This document shows positions 16,619 to 24,969 of a stretch of 64,000 nucleotides of DNA, piece after piece (the first letter of the stretch is position 1; every line of letters begins with the position of its first letter). The notes beneath the pieces are model-generated. The model ran no database searches and was not told the origin of the DNA. It saw only the letters and a list, made by a program, of their open reading frames with translations. The DNA comes from Brevibacillus fortis. GTDB lineage: Bacteria; Bacillota; Bacilli; Brevibacillales; Brevibacillaceae. Position numbers and translations under genes: made by a program. Location: contig NZ_PXZM01000001.1 in the NCBI RefSeq assembly GCF_003013395.1, forward strand, positions 141,279 to 205,278, written 5' to 3'.

Positions 16619-18121
16619 CTAGTCCTCCCCAAATGGCCGGACATGCTTTTGCTTGGCCCGGGACATGCGGTTGCGATTGACGATAAACCTCAATGGTGCA
16701 CGTATGAGACTATTCATCAAATCGGTCCATTGACGCGGAACCCCCGGGGCCATGTACGGCGTCCCGAGCGAAGTCAGATTGAGCAGATGTCCGAATAAAA
16801 ACGCCAGTGCCAGCATCTGGCCATACATACCCAATACGCCTGCCATCAAGATGAAACCATAGCGAACGAGCCGAATCGCATTACTCATCAAAAAATTGGG
16901 TGGCACAAAAGAAAGCAGTGCCGATACGGAAACAAGGACGATCAAGATATTACTGGCTAACCCCGCTTGTACAGAGGCTGTCCCGATCACGATACCGCCC
17001 ACAATACCGATTGTCTGACCGATTTTAGTCGGCATTCGTATCCCCGCTTCCCGCAGGATCTCGATGACGAGCTCAATAATGAGCACCTCGATTACGGGCG
17101 GAAAAGGCACCCGGCTGCGAGATTCAGTCAAAATCGTCAGCAAAGCGGGAGGAAGCATTTCCGGATGATACGTCAAGACAGAGACATAACTGGATGTGAG
17201 CATAATGGTGATAAACAAACCAAAAAAGCGAATCATCCGCAGCAAGCTTGCCGTCGACCATCGATTGTAAAAGTCTTCGGGGCTGCTAAACATCTCCAGA
17301 AAGGAAGTCGGGCAGATTGCGGCATCCGGACTGCCATTTAGCATGATCACGATCCTGCCGTCCAACAAAGCGGCTGTAGCATTGTCAGGACGACCGGTCA
17401 AGCCAAACTGCGGAAACGGAGAGTACGGCTTATCCTCCAGCATTTGCTTTAAGACAGGCATCCCGACAAATCCATGGTAAATGACGTTGTCGATCCTTTT
17501 TTTCACACGTTCCACATTTTCCGCGTTCGCGATATTGTCCAAATAAATCACAGCTACCTTGTTCTGCGCCTGGGTGCCGATCGTGTAGCTCGATACTTTC
17601 AAATGGGGTGTAGCCAGCCTTCTCCGAAGCAAGGACAAATTGATCTCCAGCATTTCAACAAAGGAGTCTTGCGGTCCAAGGACGGTCGCCTCCGTCTCTG
17701 ACTTCGTGATCGAGCGATGCGGGACCTGGAATGTATTTACATGCAGGATCAAATTCCTCTCCAGGAAGAACAAAATCGTATGACCGCGCAGCAAATTGCT
17801 CATCAAAGTCTCCATGTCGTCGAGCTGACACTCCTGGGCGAAAGGGAGAACCTGCAACGGCTCTCTGCCATCGGAGCGTTGCAGCGGAAGAAATACCGTC
17901 TGATAGATTTGCGAGACATCCACCAGCGTATCGAGAAAAAAAACGTGTACCTCTTCGTCATTCATCTTCAATGACAAGCTGCTGAGGTCATCCACGTTTT
18001 GCATGCATTGCTTTACCATATCCGGTGTAATTTGTTCGCCTCTCCGCGCATGAGCCGAACCGATGCGCCGCTTTGCTTGTATGGACTCTACTTGCGCTCT
18101 CCACCAATCAGTCGGCTTCAG
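16619..18121 (-). CDS. Spore germination protein, GerAA/GerKA family
   Basis: This is the A subunit of the germinant receptor, with a soluble N-terminal domain and about five C-terminal membrane helices (from around SLLRMIRFFGLFI). The first in-frame ATG (18019) has no ribosome site. The frame stays open upstream and encodes a plausible basic extension beginning LKPTDWWRAQVES; it can start at a CTG (18121) 7 nt after AAGGGGGG. I therefore annotate 500 residues with a CTG start, which fits the family length; 466 residues from the ATG is the alternative. Confidence 0.85.
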   Translation of the reverse strand: MKPTDWWRAQVESIQAKRRIGSAHARRGEQITPDMVKQCMQNVDDLSSLSLKMNDEEVHVFFLDTLVDVSQIYQTVFLPLQRSDGREPLQVLPFAQECQLDDMETLMSNLLRGHTILFFLERNLILHVNTFQVPHRSITKSETEATVLGPQDSFVEMLEINLSLLRRRLATPHLKVSSYTIGTQAQNKVAVIYLDNIANAENVERVKKRIDNVIYHGFVGMPVLKQMLEDKPYSPFPQFGLTGRPDNATAALLDGRIVIMLNGSPDAAICPTSFLEMFSSPEDFYNRWSTASLLRMIRFFGLFITIMLTSSYVSVLTYHPEMLPPALLTILTESRSRVPFPPVIEVLIIELVIEILREAGIRMPTKIGQTIGIVGGIVIGTASVQAGLASNILIVLVSVSALLSFVPPNFLMSNAIRLVRYGFILMAGVLGMYGQMLALAFLFGHLLNLTSLGTPYMAPGVPRQWTDLMNSLIRAPLRFIVNRNRMSRAKQKHVRPFGED

Positions 18122-18185
18122 GCTAGATCCCCCCTTTTTTCAGGAAAATCTTTCTTACTTTGACCTGTCTGTGGTGATTTTATCC

Positions 18186-18217
18186 AAAAAAAGAGAACGG
18201 GAGCCGAAGCCCCCGTT
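18186..18217 (-). terminator. Terminator of the riboflavin operon
   Basis: Minus-strand AACGGG/CCCGTT stem with an inner GGCTTCGGCT-type hairpin, followed by CTC and seven T. It lies about 30 bp after the ribH stop. Confidence 0.85.
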
Positions 18218-18245
18218 GAAATATCTCGTTATCCCTATGAAATGA

Positions 18246-18710
18246 TTAGACGAACTGCCTGGATAGATTGGCCATTTCGATCGCTGCCGCTGCTGCTTCC
18301 CAACCTTTGTTGCCTGCTTTGGTTCCCGCGCGCTCGATGGCCTGCTCGATATTGTCTGTCGTCAATACACCAAAAATAACGGGTATCCCAGTCGTTAGCG
18401 ATAGGGACGCGACTCCTTTTGCGGTCTCATTGCAAACGTAGTCGAAGTGCGGAGTCGACCCACGAATGACAGCTCCCAGCGTAACAACCGCGTCATAGCG
18501 ACCGGATTCCGCCATTTTTTTGGCGATCAACGGAATTTCAAAAGCCCCCGGTACCCAAGCCACGTCTACATGCTCATCTTCTACGCCATGACGCTTCAGG
18601 GCATCGAGAGCCCCTCCGACCAGCTTGCTTACGATCAATTCGTTAAAGCGTCCTGCCACAATCCCTACACGCAAACCTGTTCCAACCAAATGTCCTTCGA
18701 ATGTTCTCAT
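18246..18710 (-). CDS. ribH: 6,7-dimethyl-8-ribityllumazine synthase
   Basis: A 154-residue lumazine synthase that condenses 3,4-dihydroxy-2-butanone 4-phosphate (from RibBA) with the pyrimidine product of RibD/RibBA. Signature segments are VAGRFNE near the N-terminus, [23 protein letters not shown] and [12 protein letters not shown]. It is the last gene of the rib operon, 16 bp after ribBA, and in this family forms a 60-subunit shell that can enclose RibE. Confidence 0.97.
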   Translation of the reverse strand: MRTFEGHLVGTGLRVGIVAGRFNELIVSKLVGGALDALKRHGVEDEHVDVAWVPGAFEIPLIAKKMAESGRYDAVVTLGAVIRGSTPHFDYVCNETAKGVASLSLTTGIPVIFGVLTTDNIEQAIERAGTKAGNKGWEAAAAAIEMANLSRQFV

Positions 18711-18726
18711 CGCTTATTCCCTCTCC

Positions 18727-19926
18727 TTATCCGTGCAGATGAAGCAGGTGACCCAGCTTCTCTTGTTTTGTTGATAGGTAACGTTTGTTGTGCAGATGCT
18801 CCGGCATTTGAAGCGGCACCCGCTCTTCTACTGTTAATCCGTACCCGGTAAGCCCGCGGATTTTTCGTGGGTTGTTGGTCAAAAGCCGCATGCGCTGCAC
18901 CCCTAAATCTCGCAAAATTTGCGCACCGATACCGTAATCTCGCAGATCAGCGGCGAACCCTAGCCTTTCATTGGCCTCAACCGTATCCAAGCCTTCCTCT
19001 TGCAGCTTGTAGGCACGCAGCTTATTAATCAAGCCAATGCCTCTGCCTTCTTGGCGCATGTACAACAAAATGCCGCGTCCGTTCACTTCGATCTGTTCCA
19101 ATGCAGCGTGCAGCTGTGGCCCGCAGTCGCAGCGATGAGAGCCGAAAATATCTCCTGTCAAGCATTCCGAGTGCACGCGAACGAGCATGGGCTCATCCGG
19201 ACTAATCTCTCCCTTGATGAGGGCCACATGCTCTTTGCCATCCAGCTCGTTCGTATAGGCCGCGATCCGAAAATCACCGTAGGCGGTCGGTAGCTGCACT
19301 TCAATTTCCCGTTTTACCATGGATTCCGTCCGCATCCGATACGCGATCAAGTCGGCAATCGTAATCAGCTTGAGATCAAAGCGACGTGCGATTTCTACCA
19401 ATTGCGGCAGACGTGCCATGGAACCGTCTTCGTTCATAATTTCGCAAATGACGCCCGCTGGAATGCCTCCCGCCAAGCGAGCCAAATCAACTGCCGCCTC
19501 CGTATGCCCCGCTCTGCGCAATACACCGCCAGACTTCGCGATTAACGGAAAAATGTGTCCCGGTCTACGAAAATCTTCTGCTGTCCTCTGATCATCGAGC
19601 ATCGCCAAGACAGTCTGGGAGCGCTCATGGGCGGATATCCCTGTATGCGTACTCCCTTCATCGATGGAAACGGTAAAAGCCGTTCCTTGCTTGTCTGTAT
19701 TCGCATTAACCATCGGGTTCAGCTGCAAGCGAGCTGCGTGCTCTTCTGTCACTGGTACGCAAACGAGTCCTCTCCCATGTGTGGCCATGAAGTTGATCAT
19801 TTCAGGCGTAGCCGCTTCGGCCACGCAGACAAAATCTCCTTCGTTTTCCCGATCCTCATCATCTACCACGATAACCGCCTTACCCTGACGCAAATCTTCC
19901 AATGCTTCTTCTATACGATGAAACAT
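18727..19926 (-). CDS. ribBA: Bifunctional DHBP synthase / GTP cyclohydrolase II
   Basis: A 399-residue fusion. The N-terminal DHBP synthase (Rib[11 protein letters not shown], then [11 protein letters not shown]) makes dihydroxybutanone phosphate from ribulose 5-phosphate. The C-terminal GTP cyclohydrolase II (RibA) has the zinc cysteines in [22 protein letters not shown] 19926 has GGAGG upstream; longer in-frame extensions are overlap with ribE. Both starting precursors of riboflavin are made by this one protein. Confidence 0.97.
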   Translation of the reverse strand: MFHRIEEALEDLRQGKAVIVVDDEDRENEGDFVCVAEAATPEMINFMATHGRGLVCVPVTEEHAARLQLNPMVNANTDKQGTAFTVSIDEGSTHTGISAHERSQTVLAMLDDQRTAEDFRRPGHIFPLIAKSGGVLRRAGHTEAAVDLARLAGGIPAGVICEIMNEDGSMARLPQLVEIARRFDLKLITIADLIAYRMRTESMVKREIEVQLPTAYGDFRIAAYTNELDGKEHVALIKGEISPDEPMLVRVHSECLTGDIFGSHRCDCGPQLHAALEQIEVNGRGILLYMRQEGRGIGLINKLRAYKLQEEGLDTVEANERLGFAADLRDYGIGAQILRDLGVQRMRLLTNNPRKIRGLTGYGLTVEERVPLQMPEHLHNKRYLSTKQEKLGHLLHLHG

Positions 19927-19942
19927 GCTTTCTCCCTCCTCC

Positions 19943-20599
19943 TCACGCGAAGCCGTTTTCCTGCAAAAAGCTGAGACTGAGCCTGCCAGATTTCTCTGTA
20001 CCGCCATGGTTTTGATAACCTAGCAAACGCTCCACATATTTGCCGATGACATCTGCTTCGAGATTCACCAAGTCTCCAGGTCGCTTGTCTGCAAGACTCG
20101 TATTCGCCAGCGTATGCGGAATGATCGAAACGGTAAAACCGCTATCGGTTACGTCCACCACAGTGAGGCTGATACCATCTATGCAAATCGATCCACGGGC
20201 AATGACGTACTTCAACAGTTGCGGTTTGGCCTCAATCCTAAACACGACGGCATTCGCATTTACCTCTCGTGAAGTAACCATTCCGGTCCCATCTACATGG
20301 CCGGAGACAATATGCCCACCAAAACGGTCTCCCAGCCTCATCGCTCTCTCCAAATTAACTCGCTGTCCGCTGCGTAATTGCCGCAAGCTCGTCTTGTTCA
20401 TCGTCTCTGGCATCACATCGACGCTAAACTGACGATTTGTATAAGACGTAACCGTAAGGCAAATACCATTGACTGCGATACTATCGCCGAGCTTCACTCC
20501 TTCGAGTACCTGCTGTGCGCGGATGACCAGTCGACTCGCCTGCTCGTTCCCTTGAATCGATTCCAACACGCCCACTTCTTCGACCAGCCCCGTGAACAT
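19943..20599 (-). CDS. ribE: Riboflavin synthase alpha chain
   Basis: A 218-residue protein of two tandem lumazine-binding repeats, each starting in the [10 protein letters not shown] / [12 protein letters not shown] manner. It dismutates two lumazine molecules to riboflavin plus the pyrimidine that is recycled. It lies between ribD and ribBA with short gaps, in the normal Bacillus order D-E-BA-H. Confidence 0.97.
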   Translation of the reverse strand: MFTGLVEEVGVLESIQGNEQASRLVIRAQQVLEGVKLGDSIAVNGICLTVTSYTNRQFSVDVMPETMNKTSLRQLRSGQRVNLERAMRLGDRFGGHIVSGHVDGTGMVTSREVNANAVVFRIEAKPQLLKYVIARGSICIDGISLTVVDVTDSGFTVSIIPHTLANTSLADKRPGDLVNLEADVIGKYVERLLGYQNHGGTEKSGRLSLSFLQENGFA

Positions 20600-20618
20600 G
20601 CTCTCTCCTCCTCACTTG

Positions 20619-21725
20619 CTACGTCTGATCCTCCCATTGGGGGTACCCGATGATTTGTACATCGCCTTTCCCGATTGGGGTGATCGTAACATTTGTCAGC
20701 TGTACCGCTTCTCCCATCGTCGCAAAGCCTTGACCACCGAATGGCGAGGGCGCGCCGCTTCCCCCGATCAGCTTTAGCGCGATATGGCTCACGACCTTTT
20801 GAATCGCTCTCGCCTGCAAAAATGAGCCGTTTACTTCCTGCCCGCCTTCCACAAGCAATGAGGTAATCCCCAGCTCTCCCAACGTATCCAGTACCTTTTC
20901 CACGCGAATTGGCGCTTCCGTTGTGATAACCTTTACTCCTCTTGCCACAAGCAGCTCCTGCTTTTCCCTCGGGGCTGCATCTGTCGTAAAAATCCATGTC
21001 TGCGCATCTGCATTCTGGACGACACGGGCATCCAGCGGCGTCCGCAGTTGGCTGTCCAAAATCACTCGAACTGGCTGGCGTCCAAAACGCTGCTCTTCTT
21101 GGCGCGCCGTTAGCAGTGGGTCATCAGCGCGAATCGTCCCAACCCCAACCAGGATCGCATCGTGCTGCCTGCGCAGTTCATGCACCTCTGTCCGTGCCTC
21201 AGCTCCGGTAATCCACCGACTATGTCCAGTGAACGAAGCGATTTTCCCGTCTACTGTACTGGCCGTCTTTACCGTTACAAATGGACGCCTTGTCTGGATG
21301 TAATGGAAAAAGACTTCATTGAGCGCCTTCGCTTCCTCTTCTCTCACACCCACTGACACTTCGATTCCCGCTGCCCGCAGCATCTCCATCCCTCGTCCTG
21401 CCACCAGTGGATTCGGATCGAGCGTCGCTACAACGACGCGTCGTACACCAACTGCAATCAACGCCTCTGCACACGGCGGTGTTTTCCCGTAGTGACTGCA
21501 AGGCGCAAGGGTCACGTACACGGTCGCACCCTGCGCTTTTTCCCCAGCCATCCGCAGGGCGTGCACCTCAGCATGGGGCTCTCCTGCACACAGATGCGCT
21601 CCCAGTCCAACGATGGCTCCATCCTTCACAATCACAGCTCCGACCATGGGATTCGGGCTGGTTTTACCTCGTGCCGATCGTGCCAGTTCCAGCGCCAGAT
21701 CCATGTACTTGCTGTCCTGTTCCAT
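20619..21725 (-). CDS. ribD: Bifunctional deaminase / reductase of riboflavin synthesis
   Basis: A 368-residue fusion of a zinc cytidine-deaminase-like domain (HAEVHALRMAG, then PCSHYGKTPPCAEAL) and a C-terminal NADPH reductase domain (from about residue 150; TVDGKIAS, then VEGGQEVNGSFL). It carries out the second and third steps of riboflavin synthesis. ATG 21725 has AAAGGAG 6 nt upstream. It is the first gene of the operon, directly behind the second FMN riboswitch terminator. Confidence 0.97.
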   Translation of the reverse strand: MEQDSKYMDLALELARSARGKTSPNPMVGAVIVKDGAIVGLGAHLCAGEPHAEVHALRMAGEKAQGATVYVTLAPCSHYGKTPPCAEALIAVGVRRVVVATLDPNPLVAGRGMEMLRAAGIEVSVGVREEEAKALNEVFFHYIQTRRPFVTVKTASTVDGKIASFTGHSRWITGAEARTEVHELRRQHDAILVGVGTIRADDPLLTARQEEQRFGRQPVRVILDSQLRTPLDARVVQNADAQTWIFTTDAAPREKQELLVARGVKVITTEAPIRVEKVLDTLGELGITSLLVEGGQEVNGSFLQARAIQKVVSHIALKLIGGSGAPSPFGGQGFATMGEAVQLTNVTITPIGKGDVQIIGYPQWEDQT

Positions 21726-21767
21726 ACCGCACTCCTTTCTGTTCCAACATTCCAGCCAAGCACAACA

Positions 21768-21802
21768 CAAAAAGCCCTTGAAACCTCATAGCGTTTCAGG
21801 GC
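21768..21802 (-). terminator. Terminator of the second (ribD-proximal) FMN riboswitch
   Basis: Minus strand GCCCTGAAAC...GTTTCAAGGGC hairpin with five T, about 43 bp upstream of ribD. It is expected to form when FMN is bound to the aptamer at 21864-22000. Confidence 0.85.
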
Positions 21803-21863
21803 ATAGGGAAAGAAGCCTTGCCTCATCCGTTTTCTAAAAAAAACAAATGAAGAAAGCATAAAA

Positions 21864-22000
21864 ATCTTCTTCCATCCGGACTGTACCGTCGGCTCTGGGC
21901 TCTCACCAGATCAGTCGCTTCCTACGTGGTCAGCGAGTCGCGGGCTCAGACGTCCGTACGTCATTACCGCCGGTCAGGAATTTCACCTTGCCCTGAAGAT
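21864..22000 (-). promoter_or_regulatory. FMN riboswitch (RFN element), copy 2, ribD-proximal
   Basis: The minus strand shows the RFN core in order: GGTGAAATTCC, ACCGGCGGTAAT, AGCCCGCGA, GCCGACGGTACAGTCCGGA. An ATCTTC/GAAGAT closing helix P1 brackets them. The loop before GCCGACGG reads GGTGAGAGCCC, departing from the usual GGTGNAATTCC, so tertiary contacts or affinity may differ. Its terminator is at 21768-21802. Confidence 0.92.
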
Positions 22001-22025
22001 TGTCGCTATGAAGTTTTACGAAAAA

Positions 22026-22058
22026 CAAAAACGCCCGTGAATCATATACTCAGGGCGT
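22026..22058 (-). terminator. Terminator of the first (promoter-proximal) FMN riboswitch
   Basis: Minus strand ACGCCC/GGGCGT stem followed by five T, G and five more T. It lies between the two aptamers, so the first riboswitch has a complete expression platform of its own. Confidence 0.85.
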
Positions 22059-22122
22059 CGAGAAAGAAGCCTTACTTCAACCGTCTTTTCGAAAAAAACA
22101 GCGAAACAGGCCATTCCAAATA

Positions 22123-22260
22123 CCTTCTCCCATCCGGACTGTACCGTCGGCCTTGGATTTGCACCAAGTCAGTCGCTATCAACTACTTCGATAGCGAGTC
22201 GCGGGCTCAGACGTGCGTTCGTCATTACCGCCGGTCGGGAATTGCACCCTACCCTGAAGG
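22123..22260 (-). promoter_or_regulatory. FMN riboswitch (RFN element), copy 1, promoter-proximal
   Basis: A complete RFN element on the minus strand: GGGTGCAATTCCC, ACCGGCGGTAAT, AGCCCGCGA, GGTGCAAATCC, GCCGACGGTACAGTCCGGAT, GGGAGAAGG, closed by CCTTC/GAAGG. Its variable arms differ from copy 2 while the core is kept, so both appear to be under selection. A second aptamer and terminator follow before ribD. Confidence 0.95.
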
Positions 22261-22279
22261 CTGGTATTCAGTTATGCAA

Positions 22280-22285
22280 AGTATA
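22280..22285 (-). promoter_or_regulatory. Extended -10 promoter of the rib operon
   Basis: Minus-strand TATACT preceded by TGC (extended -10, TGn), about 20 bp upstream of the first aptamer. No good -35 is present. Confidence 0.55.
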
Positions 22286-22332
22286 GCACATTTTTCGCTA
22301 TTGTCTGTAATCATTTACTGGAGAAGTGCACT

Positions 22333-23001
22333 TTACCCTTGCTCGCACTCTTCGAGGACGACAAGGATTTCTTTTAAATCCCTTATGTAAGCCCTAGGCA
22401 CTACGCCATTTCGCTTCATATCCAGCTCATTTCCTTGATACGCTATAAATGCAACTTGTCCGTCGCAGGCCGCCTTCCCATCGATCCAGGAATCCCCGAT
22501 CATCGTCCATGCGGAAGCAGGCCAATCCGGCTTGCGATTGCGGATATAGTGAATGCCCGATGCAGATGGCTTCAAGGTTGTCATCTGCTCGCGGGCGACG
22601 ATCTCATCAAAGTAGGATGCGATTCCCGTCTCGTTTAGCGCCTCCTCTGCGGCGGCGTAGGCATTGTTCGTCAGAATATAGAGCTGGTAGCTGCTCTTCA
22701 ACTGCTCTAGCACTTCTACTGCATGATTCTCCAAAACAGCCCCGTGCATCCCTTCCTTCTCGATGGCGGTTACAGCATCCCACATCGTTTGCTCTAGCTC
22801 ACTCGTCATTTTCGCTGATTGACGACCGATCTCAATGAGTTGGGATGCTGTATGATTCTGCCACTCGAGTGTCGGAGGAACGATCCCATTGTCCACCCAC
22901 AATTGAAAAATGGCCCGTTTCATCTCGGCAAAGTTGATTCTGGATTGTAGCAAGGTATTATCCATATCGAAAATAATGCCTTTTTGAAAGGTTCTGCTCA
23001 T
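22333..23001 (-). CDS. HAD-superfamily hydrolase
   Basis: A 222-residue phosphatase-like protein with HAD motif I FDMDNT (Asp12, Asp14), motif II Thr in LTNN, and motif III/IV region LKPSASG...GDSWIDG. A helical cap lies between motifs I and II, as in phosphoglycolate-phosphatase-like enzymes. ATG 23001 has AAGGAGG 6 nt upstream and overlaps the preceding gene by 4 bp. Substrate unknown. No terminator is seen before the rib operon promoter. Confidence 0.85.
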   Translation of the reverse strand: MSRTFQKGIIFDMDNTLLQSRINFAEMKRAIFQLWVDNGIVPPTLEWQNHTASQLIEIGRQSAKMTSELEQTMWDAVTAIEKEGMHGAVLENHAVEVLEQLKSSYQLYILTNNAYAAAEEALNETGIASYFDEIVAREQMTTLKPSASGIHYIRNRKPDWPASAWTMIGDSWIDGKAACDGQVAFIAYQGNELDMKRNGVVPRAYIRDLKEILVVLEECEQG

Positions 23002-23540
23002 TTTGCGCCTCCTTTTTTGACAACACGCCATGCTGGTTCAAGAATGACGGAATAATCTGGTGGTTGCTCATTCTCGTTGACTTGGCTACTATCCTTTTTC
23101 CACAGCGACGCGGACAAATACTCAATGCTGTTCTTTTGGCTTTGAGCAACGACTCCTCCCAGCATGGCCTCGGTCGCTGACATCCCGTCTTTGGCACAAA
23201 CTACGCGAAGAATTTCCCCGTTCTCTAAAACATCTAGGATATTTCGTTCATCCATATCCACGATCTTTGAGAAAAGCTTTACCGATATGGCTTCATACGT
23301 TTGGCACTGCCCTGACTGATGAAAAATCGGATCGTGGTACTTCTCCATGAAGGCTTGATAGTGATGGATGTCCTCCCAAAAAGCAAGGATGCAGGCCTCC
23401 AAAGGCTGATCCTGATTCCATCCGCCTATTTGTCCAAGAAAGCCTTCTATTCCTTCTAACGGTCTCCATTTTTCCTGCGCGAGGGAAAACGTTTGTTTTT
23501 GACTCTCCGTTACTTTACACGTAATCCATTTGATCAACAT
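22998..23540 (-). CDS. YdbC-like protein (DUF4937)
   Basis: The 180-residue protein begins with MLIKWITCKV and has the EGFLGQIGGWN and AFWED segments of the DUF4937/YdbC family, which resembles antibiotic-biosynthesis-monooxygenase-like ferredoxin folds. The C-terminal third looks like a second, shorter unit. ATG 23540 has AGGAGGGAGG upstream. It is coupled to the HAD gene by a 4 bp overlap. No enzymatic role is established that I know of. Confidence 0.7.
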   Translation of the reverse strand: MLIKWITCKVTESQKQTFSLAQEKWRPLEGIEGFLGQIGGWNQDQPLEACILAFWEDIHHYQAFMEKYHDPIFHQSGQCQTYEAISVKLFSKIVDMDERNILDVLENGEILRVVCAKDGMSATEAMLGGVVAQSQKNSIEYLSASLWKKDSSQVNENEQPPDYSVILEPAWRVVKKGGAK

Positions 23541-23571
23541 ATCCAAGCCTCCCTCCTACGATCATTTGCAA

Positions 23572-23602
23572 AAAAGAAAAACGACAGCTATACACTGTCG
23601 CT
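23572..23602 (-). terminator. Terminator of the 23.7-24.5 kb lipoprotein gene
   Basis: Minus-strand GCGACAG...CTGTCG hairpin followed by five T. Similar GCGACAG-type terminators recur at 30788-30816 and 31591-31625. Confidence 0.75.
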
Positions 23603-23685
23603 CTTCTCCAACCACTACGGATTATCCTGCTCATCGAACTTGGCACCTAACCTGCTGCTATAAATGTTCTACTAGATTGTTCCTT

Positions 23686-24456
23686 TTACTTCGGACTGGG
23701 GAAAGATGTAAAAGTAACACTAGGTAAAGAATTTGCTAAATCAATAAATTTTTGCTTGCTTACATTACCAGAAACAACAATAGTATTTTCGGTATCAAAG
23801 TAATACAGATAGCCATTTTTAAAATAATCCTTACCTATATAGGCTTCGTTTCCATTTTTTAATAAAATCTTTTCCCGATCAGAACTGGGCGTAAAAGGGA
23901 AACGGTTATACACGGTTATCGTAACGATCTCTGTTTCGTTTGCGAATACCCATATACTCGTTTCTTTATCTGGTAAACCCATTTTAGTTGCGTTGAACTT
24001 TTCGAAAGGTAATTGTAAACCCTCTTTATCGCCAAACTCCGTATTCCCCAGCAACCTAACCAGTCCATAAACTCCCCAACTAGCTGAGGGATTATGTTCA
24101 TACAAAAAAACGGCAAAATTGTTTTTTCCCTCTGGAGAACGTATAGCCACTATACTCTTTTGTCCGAGGGACGTTTCGAAAATGACAGAATCCTTCTTAG
24201 GAAATTCTGTTGTTCCATCTTTAAATCCTACCTCGTATTGATGGACAACAGCTTCAGAAGGAGAAGAGACATTTTGAGGTGGATCAACAACCTTTACCCA
24301 CTCCACTTCTTTTAATGCATGATCCTCCGGTTTAGGAGCTGCAGTATTATTAGGCAGCACTTTGTCGTTCTGATTGGTAAGTTCCGTTTCCTGGCACCCT
24401 AATAAGAGGCTACATACAGCTAGGAGCAATATAGGTATTAGGAGTTTATTTCTCAT
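23686..24456 (-). CDS. Uncharacterised lipoprotein
   Basis: About 256 residues: a lipoprotein signal peptide with lipobox LLLGC, a linker, then a domain with little similarity I recognise. The C-terminal part (YIGKDYF...YYFDTENTIVVSGNV...FIDLANSL) recalls DUF4367-type anti-sigma-associated domains, but that is weak. ATG 24456 and an in-frame TTG at 24462 share one AAGGAG site; the TTG has the better spacing (5 nt). It lies just downstream of a frameshifted gene remnant and is more A+T-rich than its neighbours, suggesting an accessory gene. Confidence 0.7.
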   Translation of the reverse strand: MRNKLLIPILLLAVCSLLLGCQETELTNQNDKVLPNNTAAPKPEDHALKEVEWVKVVDPPQNVSSPSEAVVHQYEVGFKDGTTEFPKKDSVIFETSLGQKSIVAIRSPEGKNNFAVFLYEHNPSASWGVYGLVRLLGNTEFGDKEGLQLPFEKFNATKMGLPDKETSIWVFANETEIVTITVYNRFPFTPSSDREKILLKNGNEAYIGKDYFKNGYLYYFDTENTIVVSGNVSKQKFIDLANSLPSVTFTSFPSPK

Positions 24457-24484
24457 TCTCAACTCTTCTCCTTCTTAGCAGTTA

Positions 24485-24780
24485 TTAGAATTTTTCTGTT
24501 CTTGCTAGTTTGGCTTTGTGTTTTGGACCTATTACCATGATTCTCTGTTTATCTTGAATTTTGCAAGTGGGGGTTACATAGTAATGATCTCCTTCCCAAG
24601 TCTCCGTATAAGCACCATAATCAATCCATCCCCACTCACCAGGGCCTACTGTAATGGTAGTTGACTCTTCTGTCGTCCATGTTATGGCTACCTCCTATTT
24701 CGAAGCCTGCTGTCGCTTCGATTACACCCCAATTCCATTTGCCTGATCCAGTAACTTTACCTGAAATCGTAGTGCTATTT
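24485..24780 (-). pseudogene. Frameshifted remnant of a secreted beta-rich protein
   Basis: Reading leftwards, one frame gives STTISGKVTGSGKWNWG and continues to about GFEIGGS. At about 24690 the coding signal jumps to another frame, starting ITWTTEESTTITV, with later segments GEWGWIDYGAYTETWEG and HYYVTPTCK, ending at a TAA at 24485. The two parts read as one continuous Trp/Tyr/Gly-rich protein broken by a single-base change, and no N-terminus remains. Function unknown. Confidence 0.6.
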
Positions 24781-24837
24781 TACAAACAATCCACAAAAAT
24801 AGCGACAATTCTCACAATGTATTGTTAAGCACAAAAA

Positions 24838-24888
24838 AACAGAGGCTATCCCAAAAGTAGATATTTCTACTTGAGAACTGCCTCTGTT
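24838..24888. repeat. Nested hairpin; probable terminator of the cytochrome gene
   Basis: Outer arms AACAGAGGC/GCCTCTGTT enclose a second inverted repeat AAGTAGA/TCTACTT. On the minus strand the outer stem ends in seven T, so it can terminate the di-heme cytochrome transcript. The GAGGCTATCCCAAAAG text also resembles ends of some insertion sequences, but no transposase is present. Confidence 0.55.
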
Positions 24889-24969
24889 CTTTTCATCTAC
24901 TGTTGCTTTCGTCAGCAAATTATGTGCAAACGAAAGGGACAGCCCCTTTTGGGGGTCAGCTACCGAGTC

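Noticed and set aside
24838..24965. Insertion sequence end (GAGGCTATCCCAAAAG)
   Set aside because: No transposase, no matching second end and no target duplication; the nested hairpin with T run works as a terminator.
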